Assembly (NCBI GenBank): GCA_039804025.1
Contig: JBDRZP010000018.1
Location: 1-45,223 of the forward strand
Reading direction: 5' to 3'
DNA from: a candidate division WOR-3 bacterium
GTDB taxonomy: Bacteria; Hydrothermota; Hydrothermia; Hydrothermales; JAJRUZ01
Length of the DNA: 45,223 nucleotides
Numbering within the stretch: the stretch's first letter is position 1; each line of letters opens with the position of its first letter. Under the pieces are notes generated by a model that was given only the letters and a program-made list of their open reading frames with translations, ran no database searches and was not told the origin of the DNA. This document shows positions 1 to 13,016 of the stretch, piece after piece. Made by a program: the position numbers and the translations under genes.

Positions 1-2715
1 CTCCTTTAAAGTAGGATTTGGAATATAAAAGGAGGGTTTAAATGTTATCTGTGGATAAAGTGAGATTTTACCAGTAAATGTTAATTGGACTGGATCTGTC
101 CATTCATCATTAATTCTTCTTGAGCCCCATAACTCACTTACACCTTGTGAATGTTCCTCCACCCATACAGCCCACTCCCCCCTCAAGATAATAGGGTCAA
201 AAGAAGCACGAGAAGTACGGAGGTTGATAGGACGAAAAGGTTCCCATATTTCCGAATTTTTATATCTCTGTCTCCACCATATTTTATGGATTCCGTCCTG
301 GTCTTTTTCCTGCCAGATTGCATGGACATAGTCATTGAATATTTCAATTTGTGGTGCAGTAGCAGAAAGAGTATCATCCTTTGAAATAAATCCTCTCTTA
401 AGCCACTCTCCATTTTTATATTCATACCAGAAGATCTCTGAATGTGTTTCACCCGGAACAGGTCTATCCCACAATAACTGAACATCATTTTCACCCCAAT
501 TAGCAGCAATTGAAGGGGACATAGGAACAGGAATAGCAATCCTTTCCCCCTCAATTATAACTGTATCAACAGGAACTGGCGGAGATTGATGAGGTGGTAA
601 TGGTATCAAAAAGGAAACTCTATGATTGTCCACTTCCCAAAATGTAAAGTCAGATCCATCTAACCGGGAGAATTTCCCAACTAATAAGACCTTCACTGCT
701 TCTAAGCGAGGATAAGGTAAAATATTAATATCTCTGTATGCAGACCAAGTAATCCACCAATTTGTTCCATCAAATGAGATAGAAGGGGGTCCGAAAGTGC
801 GATAATTTGTGTTTTGTGTTGAAAAAAGAATTACAGGTGGTTGCCAGGCTTCGTATTCACTATATGACATTTTCAAGTATTCATACATTGAGTCTTTATC
901 AACCCACACTACAACTATCCTCGGTGCCCGGAATATCATTGCTGGGTATTTTCCTGAACTAAGAGAAATAGGTTTTCTCCAATTCTCAGCATCGTATGAG
1001 GATGTGAAATACACTTTTTTATCCATCCCTGTATATCCAAGTCCAATTCTGGGATAAAAAGAGGGTGTGAAGTATCCACGAAGTAAACGTTTTGCATTAT
1101 TAAAGGCAGTTGAGCCATAAAATGGCTGACCAAGAAAGGGAATAAAATTCACTCTTCCCTTAGCTGAATTTTCTTCATTGTCGTAAATTTTGGCATCAAT
1201 AACAGAGGAGTCAGTTGCTCCCCAGTCATTGTAAAGAGCAGATATTTCAAATGGGGAATTATTGTAAACATTATAAGAACCATTCTCTTTTATTGTGTTA
1301 TTTCCCGGATCATCACATGTACCAAGGTCAACTCTGCCACCAAAAGCAAGATTGATATAGATTCCGTGATTTGAATTATTCATAATTCTACAAGAACGAA
1401 TAATTGAGGGTGGACGCTCAATATAAATACCATTTTTATTATTTTTTATTTCTGTATTTAATATCCACACTGGCCGGGTAACGGGAAGAACAGAGTAAAT
1501 ATAAATCCCGTCGCTCAAATTTTCTGTAATCTTGCAGGACCGAATAGTTGGACAGGACTGGCTAATATAAATACCTGCCTTCATATTTTTTCTTATTTCG
1601 GTATTCAAGATAGAAATATTTGAATTAGCTAAATTAATTGTTCCCGAAGCGCCTCTCCCACCATATTCTACAACGCAGTTATTAAGTCGGCTTATTGAGT
1701 CTGCTCCATAAAAATAAATCTCTTTCCAGTCTCCTGGCTGGGGATTAGACCTATGTGAAGTGAAAATAATTTTTTGGGAAGAGGTTCCATTTGCAATAAG
1801 CTTGCCATAAACAGTAAAACTTCCATTTTGCATAAATTCAAATTTAACACCAGGCTCAATTCTTAAGAGCACCCCAGGAGGCACAGAAAGACTATAAACT
1901 ACATATGGGACTCCATAATTCCCCCATGTTCCATTTCTTCTTATTGGATTATTTCCGTATCTATTTACATAAATAGCATTTGTATCATTGCCATAAGCAA
2001 TAAGATTAAGTTTAGGGTAAAGATCTAAAACATTTTGGGGAGTTATGCTATAAATTGGGTATCCCCTGTTATTTGCTATTGTCCATGTTACTGTAGTTGC
2101 TGAACGTGATGGCAAAATTATACCATAATGGAGTTCCGAGTTAGATATTCCATGACCTGAATTATTTGTAATATTGACATCAGAAACAAAGAGTGAGCAA
2201 GCTTCTGTATAAATACCTGAACTGGGACTATATTTTATTGTTGTATTTGAAATATATACATTACAATGACCATAACCCCTTATAGAAACTGCTGCTGCAC
2301 CATACCAGTCAGGTGGTTTTCCTCCATACTCTATAACACAGTTATAAAGTTTTACCTTCATTGAGTGTCCCGGTTCTTCAACAATGTTAATCCCCAACCA
2401 GTCTCCTGGTTGCGGGGGAGAATAATTTGAAGTGAAAATAGCTCCATTTGCATAAAGATTGCCGTAAACAGTAAATTCGAGCGGGTAATAATTATTATAT
2501 TTATTAAATTTCACAATAGTACCAGGGTGTATAGTAAGTGTTTCACCAGGGGGAACCCATATATTGCTGGTGTCTACAATATATTCTCCTGACCATCCAC
2601 CCCCACAATATGAGTGGCCATCATTATCATAATGAGCACCATGTACAACAACCCCATAGAGTTTAAAAAATGAACCTATAAAAAGGGACAAAATTAAAGA
2701 CTTTAATTTTTTCAT
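1..2715 (-). CDS. Large secreted right-handed beta-helix protein, 3' end cut by window edge
   Basis: An open frame runs from ATG at 2715 to the window edge (905 codons, no stop seen). It begins with a basic, hydrophobic signal peptide (MKKLKSLILSLFIGSFF). Two similar beta-helix units follow, each with a 'VPPG...PG' lead-in, a 'TVYGxLxANG' strand and 'PQPGDW'; then come many short rungs of the type 'NNxxGIYI', as in pectate-lyase-like parallel beta-helices. The last ~400 residues change character: Trp-rich strands such as FDGTNWWITWS, VHAIWQEKDG and GEWAVWVEEHS look like a sialidase-like beta-propeller. This architecture is common among cell-surface proteins of the FCB group. Nothing shows an enzyme active site. 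The gene starts only about 45 bp after the 23S gene on the same strand, so it may be transcribed by read-through from the rRNA promoter. Confidence 0.8.
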   Translation of the reverse strand, partial: MKKLKSLILSLFIGSFFKLYGVVVHGAHYDNDGHSYCGGGWSGEYIVDTSNIWVPPGETLTIHPGTIVKFNKYNNYYPLEFTVYGNLYANGAIFTSNYSPPQPGDWLGINIVEEPGHSMKVKLYNCVIEYGGKPPDWYGAAAVSIRGYGHCNVYISNTTIKYSPSSGIYTEACSLFVSDVNITNNSGHGISNSELHYGIILPSRSATTVTWTIANNRGYPIYSITPQNVLDLYPKLNLIAYGNDTNAIYVNRYGNNPIRRNGTWGNYGVPYVVYSLSVPPGVLLRIEPGVKFEFMQNGSFTVYGKLIANGTSSQKIIFTSHRSNPQPGDWKEIYFYGADSISRLNNCVVEYGGRGASGTINLANSNISILNTEIRKNMKAGIYISQSCPTIRSCKITENLSDGIYIYSVLPVTRPVWILNTEIKNNKNGIYIERPPSIIRSCRIMNNSNHGIYINLAFGGRVDLGTCDDPGNNTIKENGSYNVYNNSPFEISALYNDWGATDSSVIDAKIYDNEENSAKGRVNFIPFLGQPFYGSTAFNNAKRLLRGYFTPSFYPRIGLGYTGMDKKVYFTSSYDAENWRKPISLSSGKYPAMIFRAPRIVVVWVDKDSMYEYLKMSYSEYEAWQPPVILFSTQNTNYRTFGPPSISFDGTNWWITWSAYRDINILPYPRLEAVKVLLVGKFSRLDGSDFTFWEVDNHRVSFLIPLPPHQSPPVPVDTVIIEGERIAIPVPMSPSIAANWGENDVQLLWDRPVPGETHSEIFWYEYKNGEWLKRGFISKDDTLSATAPQIEIFNDYVHAIWQEKDQDGIHKIWWRQRYKNSEIWEPFRPINLRTSRASFDPIILRGEWAVWVEEHSQGVSELWGSRRINDEWTDPVQLTFTGKISLYPQITFKPSFYIPNPTLKE

Positions 2716-2761
2716 TTTAAATTCTCTTAGGTTATCAATTTTTTAGTAATAAAGGGAAGGG

Positions 2762-5793
<3,032 letters not shown>

Positions 5794-5801
<8 letters not shown>

Positions 5802-5810
5802 ACCCTTCCC
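5794..5810 (-). other. 23S processing stem, 5' arm (partner 2754-2770)
   Basis: The 17 bases at 5794-5810 are the exact reverse complement of 2754-2770, so the ends of the 23S precursor can form a perfect 17-bp helix joining leader and trailer. Such stems are the usual RNase III processing sites around 23S rRNA. The stem fixes the gene ends and shows that the gene is matured as an independent unit. Confidence 0.85.
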
Positions 5811-5864
5811 AACCTAATTTTCAAATACCGTGTAAAATATCATCCCCAAAAATGGGGTATTATA

Positions 5865-5893
5865 ATTATACAATTTTTTATTCTATTTGTCAA
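5865..5893 (-). promoter_or_regulatory. Consensus sigma70-type promoter of the 23S gene
   Basis: The minus strand has TTGACA (5893-5888), a 17-bp spacer and TATAAT (5870-5865), a perfect match to both hexamers. The -35 box lies just past the polA stop codon. A short CCCCA/TGGGG hairpin (5844-5857) lies near the expected start point. The promoter lies about 65 bp upstream of the mature 5' end, which explains how a 23S gene without a linked 16S is expressed. Confidence 0.85.
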
Positions 5894-5896
5894 GCA

Positions 5897-8386
5897 TCAA
5901 TCCCTCTTCGCATCAAACCAGTTTCTACCTACCCCCACCTTTACCTCAAGTGGCACTCTTAAATTATAAACTTTTTCCATACAATTTTTCAACACAATCA
6001 AAAAATCATCTACTTTTTCCTCCTTAACCTCAAAAATTAGCTCATCATGTAGCTGTAAAACAAGTTTTATATCTTTTGAATTTTTAATTACTTCTTTATA
6101 TATGTTTATCATGGCAAGTTTTATGATATCTGCAGCTGAACCCTGAACAGGAGTATTTACTGCCATTCTTTCACCCTGCTCCCTTACTTCCCTCTTTGAA
6201 TGAAATAATTCAAAAATCTTCCTCTTTCTTCCAAATATTGTCCTAACCTCCCCTTTTTCTGTTGCTTCTTTTATAGTATAATCAATCCATTCCTTAACTT
6301 TAGGATAGGCTCTAAAGTAATCCCTTATAATTTCTTCTGCTTCCTCATAAGAAATAGATAGTTCCTTTGACAAACCGTAAGGAGATAAACCATAAAAAAT
6401 ACCAAAATTAATAGTTTTTGCCTTTCTTCTGTCTTCTTCTGTAATTGAAACCTTACCCAAGATATTCTTGGCAGTTTCAGCATGAATATCTCTTCCTTTT
6501 ATAAACGCCTCTATCATATTTTCATCACCGGAAAGATGAGCAAGAATCCTGAGTTCTATCTGGGAATAATCAGCTACAACAATTTTAAAACCTTGAGGAG
6601 CAATAAATGCCCTCCTTATATTTCTTCCTATCTCTGATTTTATAGGTATTGTCTGAAGATTTGGATTTATGCAGGTTATTCTACCTGTCTGTGTTCCTAT
6701 CTGTTTAAAAAAGGCGTATATTCTACCTGTCTCAGGGTCTATAAGTGATTTCAAAGGTGTTATATAAGTTGATAAAATCTTAAATAATTCTCGATATTCA
6801 AGTATTTTTCTTGGAACAATATGTTCCTTTGCGAGTTCTTGTAAAACAGTTTGGTCTGTTGAATACCCTGTTTTTGTTCTCTTTTTTGGCTTTAATTTAA
6901 GTTTTTCAAACAGAATTTTTCTAAGCTTAAGAGGCGAATTTAAATTGAATCTTGTTCCACAGATACTGAATATTTCCTCCTGAATAAGCTTTAATTTTTT
7001 AAGAATATCAAACTCAAGATCTGTAAATATTTTTCTGTCAATTAAAACACCAGAAAGTTCCATCTCTGCAAGCACTCTTGTTAAAGGATTTTCAATTTTA
7101 AAATAAACCCCATCAAGTTCCTCCCTGAAAATCTCTTCCATTAACTTTGGAATTACTTTTTTTATTACATAAAGAATTTCAACTTCCCGCTTTGAAGATA
7201 AATCTGATAATCTTTTACCGAGAAATTCAAGAGTAATAGTTTCTTCGTCTGGCTCAGGTTTTTCAGGATATAAAAGCTGATAGATTATTATTGGATCATA
7301 AACCTTTGCCCTTACATCAATTCCTTTTTTTAAAGTTCTCTTATAAAACTTTTTTGCATCAGGAACAAAAATTTCTTTATTTTCATTAATTACAATATCC
7401 TTAAAATCTTCATCTTTTATTTTAAAAGCCTCTTCATAAAATCCCACTATATCACCATCTCTCAAATGCACTGCAATTGGGAACTTATTAACTTTTTCAT
7501 AATCTTCCTTTAATTTTATATCAGGTAAATATGTAGAAAATTTTTTCATCAGAGTTCTGAACTCAAACATTCGGAAAATTTCAAACAATTTTTCTAAATC
7601 TGGTTCCTTTATTCTAAGCTCTTCCATATCTAAGTATATAGGCACATCAAGTTCAAGCTTTATAAGTTTTTTATTTACCTCTATTATATCCCTATTATTT
7701 TTTATAATTTCTACAACATTTTTATCTGATATTTTTGAAGGTTCTTCTAAAATTTCTTCAAGAGAATATTTTTCAAGAATCTCTTTTGCCCTTTTTTCAC
7801 CTATTCCTGGAATACCAGGAATATTATCTATTGAATCCCCTATTAAGGTAAAATAATCTGAAAGTTTTTCCGGGGGAAGTCCATATTTCTCCTTAACCCT
7901 CTGAGGGTTATAAAGAATCTCTTCTTTTGGTCTTGTATCAAGAACCCAAATGTTTTCATTTACTATCTGCAAAATATCCTTATCCGAGGTCTGAATTAAT
8001 ACTTTAAAACCTTCTTTTTCTGCTTTTTTAGCAATAGTAGCTATAACATCATCTGCCTCATATCCTTCAATTTCAAAAATTTTTATTTTTAATGCTTTTC
8101 CAATCTCCTTTATCCATATTAAACTGAAGGTAAGTTCATCCGGTGCTTTTGGTCTTGTTGCTTTATATGCTGAATAAATTTCGTGCCTTTTTGTTTTTCC
8201 CTTTGCATCAAAAACAAGAGCAGCATGTGTAGGTTTATATTCTTCAAGAAGCCTTAAAAAAGAATTTGTAAAGGCAAAAATAGCAGAAGTATTCTCCCCC
8301 TTTGAATTTCTTAATGGATTTTTCTCAAAAGCAAAAAAGGCTCTGTAAGCAAGAGATGTTGCATCAACAAGTAAAAGCAAGGACAT
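5897..8386 (-). CDS. polA: DNA polymerase I (5' nuclease + polymerase; proofreading domain degenerate)
   Basis: The protein has 829 residues, close to Taq polymerase (832). The N-terminal ~290 residues are the 5'-3' nuclease ([14 protein letters not shown] at the start; [19 protein letters not shown], the helix-hairpin-helix). The middle ~140 residues sit where the 3'-5' exonuclease would be but lack its DxE motif, so proofreading is probably absent. The C-terminal part has all polymerase motifs: A (DYSQIELR), B ([14 protein letters not shown]) and C ([11 protein letters not shown]). It would fill gaps and remove RNA primers during replication and repair. It lies downstream of tRNA-Asp and the suf genes on the same strand. 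A TATAAT-like box lies only about 10 bp before the ATG and no ribosome binding site is seen, so the message may be leaderless. Confidence 0.97.
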   Translation of the reverse strand: MSLLLLVDATSLAYRAFFAFEKNPLRNSKGENTSAIFAFTNSFLRLLEEYKPTHAALVFDAKGKTKRHEIYSAYKATRPKAPDELTFSLIWIKEIGKALKIKIFEIEGYEADDVIATIAKKAEKEGFKVLIQTSDKDILQIVNENIWVLDTRPKEEILYNPQRVKEKYGLPPEKLSDYFTLIGDSIDNIPGIPGIGEKRAKEILEKYSLEEILEEPSKISDKNVVEIIKNNRDIIEVNKKLIKLELDVPIYLDMEELRIKEPDLEKLFEIFRMFEFRTLMKKFSTYLPDIKLKEDYEKVNKFPIAVHLRDGDIVGFYEEAFKIKDEDFKDIVINENKEIFVPDAKKFYKRTLKKGIDVRAKVYDPIIIYQLLYPEKPEPDEETITLEFLGKRLSDLSSKREVEILYVIKKVIPKLMEEIFREELDGVYFKIENPLTRVLAEMELSGVLIDRKIFTDLEFDILKKLKLIQEEIFSICGTRFNLNSPLKLRKILFEKLKLKPKKRTKTGYSTDQTVLQELAKEHIVPRKILEYRELFKILSTYITPLKSLIDPETGRIYAFFKQIGTQTGRITCINPNLQTIPIKSEIGRNIRRAFIAPQGFKIVVADYSQIELRILAHLSGDENMIEAFIKGRDIHAETAKNILGKVSITEEDRRKAKTINFGIFYGLSPYGLSKELSISYEEAEEIIRDYFRAYPKVKEWIDYTIKEATEKGEVRTIFGRKRKIFELFHSKREVREQGERMAVNTPVQGSAADIIKLAMINIYKEVIKNSKDIKLVLQLHDELIFEVKEEKVDDFLIVLKNCMEKVYNLRVPLEVKVGVGRNWFDAKRD

Positions 8387-8456
8387 TCTGGATAAATTAT
8401 ATTAAAAAATTATTGAATTTATCACTTTTAAAGGAAATTTAATAGAAAAAATTCAA

Positions 8457-8531
8457 CGGGGACGACGGGACTTGAACCCGCGGCCTCCGGCTCGACAGGC
8501 CGGCGTTCTAGCCAAGCTGAACTACGTCCCC
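8457..8531 (-). tRNA. tRNA-Asp (anticodon GTC)
   Basis: The minus strand folds as a full cloverleaf: acceptor GGGGACG/CGTCCCC, D arm GTTC/GAAC, anticodon stem CCGGC/GCCGG with loop CTGTCGA, and T arm GCGGG/CCCGT with loop TTCAAGT. The discriminator base is G, as in tRNA-Asp. No CCA is encoded. The flanks TCAAC and GTTGA extend the acceptor stem by five pairs, and a T-rich run follows the 3' side. Confidence 0.95.
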
Positions 8532-8550
8532 GTTGATAATAATTATATAT

Positions 8551-9666
8551 TTAAAAATAAACATTTTTCAATACTTTAATTACCCTTTCTTTAAAACTTT
8601 CTTCTGCACCATCTAAATTGGAAAGTAAATAAGATTCAACATACATCCTTACAGCTTCTTCCCTACTTAATCCCCTGGAAATCATATAAAAAAGTTTCTC
8701 CTCTGAAAGAGGACCCGAATTTACTGAATGAGTGCACCTTAAATCATTTGAAAGTATTTCAAGAGAAGGAACTGGAAGAAAACTTGCACTACTCGAAAGC
8801 AAAAGGGCATCACCCTCAACAAAAGCATTTATTTTCTTTAAATTTTCCTCAACCCTTGCAAGACCATAAAAACAAACAGTGGATTCGTCAAATAAAATAC
8901 CTCTTGAATATTCTTCACCACTTGTATAACTTTTCTTAAATATAAGGTCATTCCTTAAACTTAAAAAATTTTTCTTTTCCCCTACAAAAACATCCTTAAC
9001 AAGGGCTTTCGCACCTTCACCTTCAATAAAAATATACTTATCAACCTTTGAATAAGGATTTCTGAAATAGGCAGAGAATATTTCTGCCTCAGAATCCCTT
9101 CCCAGAAACAAGAATAAAGAATTGAAAAGGTAGGAAATATTAGAATTATGAAAATTATATAATTTTATCTTTGAAGCATCATCAAGAAGAAAAATAAAAA
9201 GATTATGTGAAAAAAAGTTTCCTTCATTTTCCTGATTAATTTTGAGTTCTAAATATGAGGAATTAAGTTTAAAAATATAAGTCTGAAAACTGTAAGTAGA
9301 ATCTAAAGGAGAAACTGAACTTAAATCGAAATTTTTTTCACTATTATTTAATTCAAGAAAAAAACCTCCTGTGGGAAAAATAAAATGAGTGGCAATAAGT
9401 CTATCCTTTTTAACTTCAAAAACTTTTAAAAATAGATCATAAGCAATTTTATTATCAAGAAAATCGGGAAATAGAAGAATACCATCTAAATCTGATAATT
9501 CGTCTCTTATAAGAATATCTTCTTTTACCTTTAAATAATCTTCAAAAGGGATATTCCTTAAATCTGTATACCTCTCACTTGGAAGAGGAAGATCCTTTAA
9601 ACTACTGAAGACCTCTTCCCTTTTCTTTAAATATTCTTGGTTTTTAATTTTTATTTCTGTTAACAT
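8551..9666 (-). CDS. sufD: Fe-S cluster assembly protein SufD
   Basis: The protein has 371 residues. Its C-terminal half carries the SufB/SufD beta-helix core, ending with LRCTHSVNSGPLSEEK and a helical tail typical of SufD; the His corresponds to the conserved SufD histidine at the SufB interface. The N-terminal part is divergent. SufD pairs with SufB to form the scaffold on which Fe-S clusters are built with sulfur from a desulfurase. It is the last gene of sufB-sufC-sufD and starts 30 bp after sufC. No cysteine desulfurase (sufS), sufU or sufE follows; they must be encoded elsewhere. Confidence 0.88.
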   Translation of the reverse strand: MLTEIKIKNQEYLKKREEVFSSLKDLPLPSERYTDLRNIPFEDYLKVKEDILIRDELSDLDGILLFPDFLDNKIAYDLFLKVFEVKKDRLIATHFIFPTGGFFLELNNSEKNFDLSSVSPLDSTYSFQTYIFKLNSSYLELKINQENEGNFFSHNLFIFLLDDASKIKLYNFHNSNISYLFNSLFLFLGRDSEAEIFSAYFRNPYSKVDKYIFIEGEGAKALVKDVFVGEKKNFLSLRNDLIFKKSYTSGEEYSRGILFDESTVCFYGLARVEENLKKINAFVEGDALLLSSSASFLPVPSLEILSNDLRCTHSVNSGPLSEEKLFYMISRGLSREEAVRMYVESYLLSNLDGAEESFKERVIKVLKNVYF

Positions 9667-9696
9667 AGAATTTACCTTATTTTAGAATTTTAAATT

Positions 9697-10461
9697 TTAA
9701 ATATTAGAATTCTCAAAAACTTTGTATCCAGTTTTCTCAACCTCCTGAACAAGCTCAAATCCACCTTCTTTTACAATTTTCCCATTTACCATTACATAAA
9801 CCCTATCAGGTTTTACATAATTTAAAATCCTCTGATAATGTGTAATAAGCAAAGCACCAAAATCAGGAGACCTCATTAACTCAATAGCCTTTGCTACAAT
9901 ACGAATTGAATCAATATCAAGACCTGAATCTACCTCATCAAGTATTGCAAATTCAGGTTTTAAAAGAAGCATCTGTAAAACCTCAGCCCTCTTTTTTTCA
10001 CCTCCTGAAAAACCAACATTCAAATCCCTTTCAGCAAAATTATCATCAAAACCAAGAAGTTCCAGTTTCTTTTTTAATTCCTTTTTATATTCCAGAAAAT
10101 TCCTTGGGTAAGACTCCCCATTTTTCTTTTTCTCTTTAAGAGCAAGAATACTTCTCCATACGAAATGCTGAAAAGTTATTCCCTTTATTTCATAAGGATA
10201 CTGAAATCCAAGAAAAAGGCCAAGCGAAGCCCTTTCATCAGCTTTAAGTTCTAAAATATTTTTACCCTTAAAAATTATTTCTCCTTTTGTAACCTTATAT
10301 TTTGGATGACCCATAAGAACAAAACCAAGGGTTGTCTTACCAGAACCATTTGGTCCCATTATCGCATGAATTTTTCCCTTTTCAAGAAAAAGATTTAAAC
10401 CTTTTAAAATTTCTTTATCTTCAACAGATACATGAAGATCTTTTATTAAAATACCTTCCAT
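9697..10461 (-). CDS. sufC: Fe-S cluster assembly ATPase SufC
   Basis: This 254-residue ABC-type ATPase has all motifs: Walker A GPNGSGKTT (~36-44), a Q-loop, the signature FSGGEKKRAEV and Walker B AILDEVDSGLDID. The extra 'DSGLDID' is typical of SufC. It would drive conformational change of the SufBCD complex in the cytoplasm. It starts 12 bp after sufB, so the two are surely co-transcribed. Confidence 0.97.
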   Translation of the reverse strand: MEGILIKDLHVSVEDKEILKGLNLFLEKGKIHAIMGPNGSGKTTLGFVLMGHPKYKVTKGEIIFKGKNILELKADERASLGLFLGFQYPYEIKGITFQHFVWRSILALKEKKKNGESYPRNFLEYKKELKKKLELLGFDDNFAERDLNVGFSGGEKKRAEVLQMLLLKPEFAILDEVDSGLDIDSIRIVAKAIELMRSPDFGALLITHYQRILNYVKPDRVYVMVNGKIVKEGGFELVQEVEKTGYKVFENSNI

Positions 10462-10473
10462 TTCTGCCTCCTT

Positions 10474-11877
10474 TTAACCAATTGAACCTTCCATTTCAAG
10501 TTGAATCAATCTATTTAATTCAACTGCATACTCCATGGGTAACTCTTTTGTAAGGGGTTCAATAAATCCAAGAACAATTAGGGCAAGGGCTTCTGACTCA
10601 GGAATACCCCTTGAAGTTAAATAAAAAATCTCTTCCTCAGATATTCTACCAATACTTGCCTCATGACCTAAATCAACCTCTTCCTCCTTAATCTCCATAT
10701 AAGGATAAGTATCAGACCTTGATTTTTCATCAAGAATCAGAGCATCACAATTTACATTTGACCTTACTCCTTTTGCTCCTTTTATAATTCTTACAAGCCC
10801 CCTATAGGTTGTCCTTCCACCATCCTTGCTTACACTTTTTGAAATAATCCTGCTTGAAGTATAAGGTGCAAGATGAATTGCCTTTGCTCCTGTATCCTGG
10901 TGCTGACCTTTCCCTGCATATGCTACTGAAATTATTTCAGCCCTTGCTCCTTTTTCCTTCATTATAACACAGGGATACTTCATTGTAACCCTTGAACCCA
11001 TATTACCATCAACCCATTCTACAACTGCATCCTGATAGGCAACTGCTCTTTTCGTAACAAGATTGTAAATATTGTTAGCCCAGTTTTGAATGGTTGTATA
11101 CCTAACTCTTGAACCCTTTTTTGCTATAATTTCAACAACTGCAGCATGTAATGAATAGGAAGAATACATAGGTGCAGTACAGCCTTCAATATAATGAACA
11201 AAGGAACCTTCATCAGCAATAATGAGAGTCCTTTCAAATTGGCCCATACTCGCAGCATTAATCCTAAAATATGCCTGCAAAGGAAATTCAACATGAACAC
11301 CAGGTGGAACATAAATAAAACTTCCACCACTCCACACTGCTGAATTTAAAGCAGCAAACTTATTATCAGTTGGAGGAACAACTTTACCAAAATACTCTTT
11401 AAAAAATTCAGGATACTTCTTTAGTGCAGTATCTGTATCAAGAAAAATAACACCTCTTTTTTCAAGATCTTTTCTTATGTTATGATAAACAACTTCAGAA
11501 TCATACTGTGCTCCAACTCCTGCAAGAAACTTTCTCTCTGCCTCAGGAATTCCAAGTTTTTCAAAGGTATTCTTTATGTATTCAGGAACATCCTCCCAGG
11601 AAGTCCCCTTTTTATCAGTGGGCCTCACATAGTAAGATATTTCATCAAAGTTAATATCTTTTATATCTGCACCCCATAAGGGCATTGGCTTTTTTAAAAA
11701 AATTTCAAGGGATCTTAACCTGAATTCTCTCATCCAATCAGGCTCACCTTTAATAGAACTTATCTCCTCAACAACTTTCCTGGTTAATCCCTTGGGTGCA
11801 GTATAAAGATAATTAACTTCATCTCTAAAATCATACTTTTTTAAATCTATAGTTAAAACATCTTTTAAATTTTCCAT
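10474..11877 (-). CDS. sufB: Fe-S cluster assembly scaffold SufB
   Basis: The 467-residue length matches SufB. Recognisable stretches include [47 protein letters not shown] and [20 protein letters not shown], whose Cys is the usual sulfur-accepting position, then [18 protein letters not shown]. It is the scaffold subunit of the SUF system. The ATG at 11877 is preceded by a strong AAGGAGG site. It heads the sufBCD operon and has its own promoter in the gap after the upstream TPR gene. Confidence 0.97.
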   Translation of the reverse strand: MENLKDVLTIDLKKYDFRDEVNYLYTAPKGLTRKVVEEISSIKGEPDWMREFRLRSLEIFLKKPMPLWGADIKDINFDEISYYVRPTDKKGTSWEDVPEYIKNTFEKLGIPEAERKFLAGVGAQYDSEVVYHNIRKDLEKRGVIFLDTDTALKKYPEFFKEYFGKVVPPTDNKFAALNSAVWSGGSFIYVPPGVHVEFPLQAYFRINAASMGQFERTLIIADEGSFVHYIEGCTAPMYSSYSLHAAVVEIIAKKGSRVRYTTIQNWANNIYNLVTKRAVAYQDAVVEWVDGNMGSRVTMKYPCVIMKEKGARAEIISVAYAGKGQHQDTGAKAIHLAPYTSSRIISKSVSKDGGRTTYRGLVRIIKGAKGVRSNVNCDALILDEKSRSDTYPYMEIKEEEVDLGHEASIGRISEEEIFYLTSRGIPESEALALIVLGFIEPLTKELPMEYAVELNRLIQLEMEGSIG

Positions 11878-11901
11878 TTTGTTTCCTCCTTGTATAAGTA
11901 A

Positions 11902-11930
11902 AATATACAGTTAAATTTAAAATTATTCAA
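11902..11930 (-). promoter_or_regulatory. Promoter of sufBCD
   Basis: The minus strand has TTGAAT (11930-11925), a 17-bp spacer and TATATT (11907-11902), followed by AAGGAGG and the sufB ATG. The -35 box begins immediately downstream of the stop codon of the TPR gene. I see no obvious IscR- or SufR-type operator. Confidence 0.6.
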
Positions 11931-11933
11931 GAT

Positions 11934-13016
11934 TTAAACCTTTTCAAAATTCTTTGCTAAAACTGCTAAGGAACGAAAGTAAAAAGGATATTTTTTATCA
12001 TTAATAACTTCTATATATTTTTCCGCCTTTTTAAAATTTTTGAATTCTATCAGAGTAAGAATCTTTAAAAGAAGATATAAACCCTTTTCCTCATAACTTG
12101 AATTTTCAAGTTCTTTTTCGGCTAAATCATAAAGTTTTTCTGCTTCATTTTTATCCCCGTAAAATCCCTTTATGTAAGCAAGCCATGAAAGAGCAAGACC
12201 TCTTAAAGTTTTCTCCTCAAAAGGTAAGTAATTTAAAATTCTCCTTGACCTTCTTTCCACTTTTTTAAATTCCTCCGCATCCACTGAAAGTGGATTTGAA
12301 AGTTTTAATCTTACTTCTATGGAAAGTCTGGGGGCTCTTAAATTTAAAAGGGTTTCCTCAAGAATTTTTTCAAGTTCTATTGTTTCATCTTTCTTTCCTT
12401 CTTCAAACAAAAGAAGTGCCTTTTCAAATAAAACATAAGCATAAAGAAGTTTTGACCTTTCTGTGTATTCTCTAAATAAAATTTTAAGCATATCATTTGC
12501 TCTTGTCCATTCACCCCTTATCCTTGCAATCTTTGCTCTCCATAATGTTGCCCATCCTTCCTCTTCAATTAAACTCGTCCCCCTGAAACTGATCTCACTT
12601 TCTGTAAAATGTCTCTCAGCCCTATCATAATCACCTTCTATAAACAATATTCTACCAAGAGAAAAATTGATCTTCCCCTTTTCCTCATCTGTTAAACCTT
12701 TCTGGTTTAATATTTCATTCAATATTTTCTTTGCCTTTTCAAACTGACCCTTTTCCCTGTATAACCTTGCCTTAAGCCTTTTAATAGAATTCAAAATTGA
12801 AACACTACCATCCCTCTCTATTATTTTTTCACACTCTTTAAGAATTTTTTCTGCTTTACTATAGTCCTTCAAATCAAGAAGAACACTTATATAATCAGGA
12901 TAAATCTCAATATATTCACCTTTTGTAAGTTCAATAATTTTCTCCAGTATATCTTTTGTCTCCCTCAAAAGACCCTTTTTGTAAGCCTTTTTTGCCTCTT
13001 TTATGAGTCCTTCCAT
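11934..13016 (-). CDS. Tetratricopeptide-repeat protein
   Basis: The protein has 360 residues, is almost wholly helical, and contains several TPR-like units such as LKDYSKAEKILKECEKII, KGQFEKAKKILNEIL and EGDYDRAERHFTESE. There is no signal peptide or membrane segment, so it is probably a cytoplasmic protein-binding scaffold. It overlaps the end of miaA by 16 bp and is the last gene of a mutL-miaA-TPR run, so it is translated with them. No specific partner can be named from the sequence. Confidence 0.75.
   Translation of the reverse strand: MEGLIKEAKKAYKKGLLRETKDILEKIIELTKGEYIEIYPDYISVLLDLKDYSKAEKILKECEKIIERDGSVSILNSIKRLKARLYREKGQFEKAKKILNEILNQKGLTDEEKGKINFSLGRILFIEGDYDRAERHFTESEISFRGTSLIEEEGWATLWRAKIARIRGEWTRANDMLKILFREYTERSKLLYAYVLFEKALLLFEEGKKDETIELEKILEETLLNLRAPRLSIEVRLKLSNPLSVDAEEFKKVERRSRRILNYLPFEEKTLRGLALSWLAYIKGFYGDKNEAEKLYDLAEKELENSSYEEKGLYLLLKILTLIEFKNFKKAEKYIEVINDKKYPFYFRSLAVLAKNFEKV

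Noticed and set aside
183-1133. Small minus-strand frames at 183-554 and 936-1133
   Set aside because: They are out of frame with the long beta-helix/propeller protein, whose frame is open over the whole stretch and gives sensible protein.
5820-5896. A 16S or spacer tRNA upstream of 23S
   Set aside because: The gap is about 95 bp and contains only the promoter and a short hairpin.
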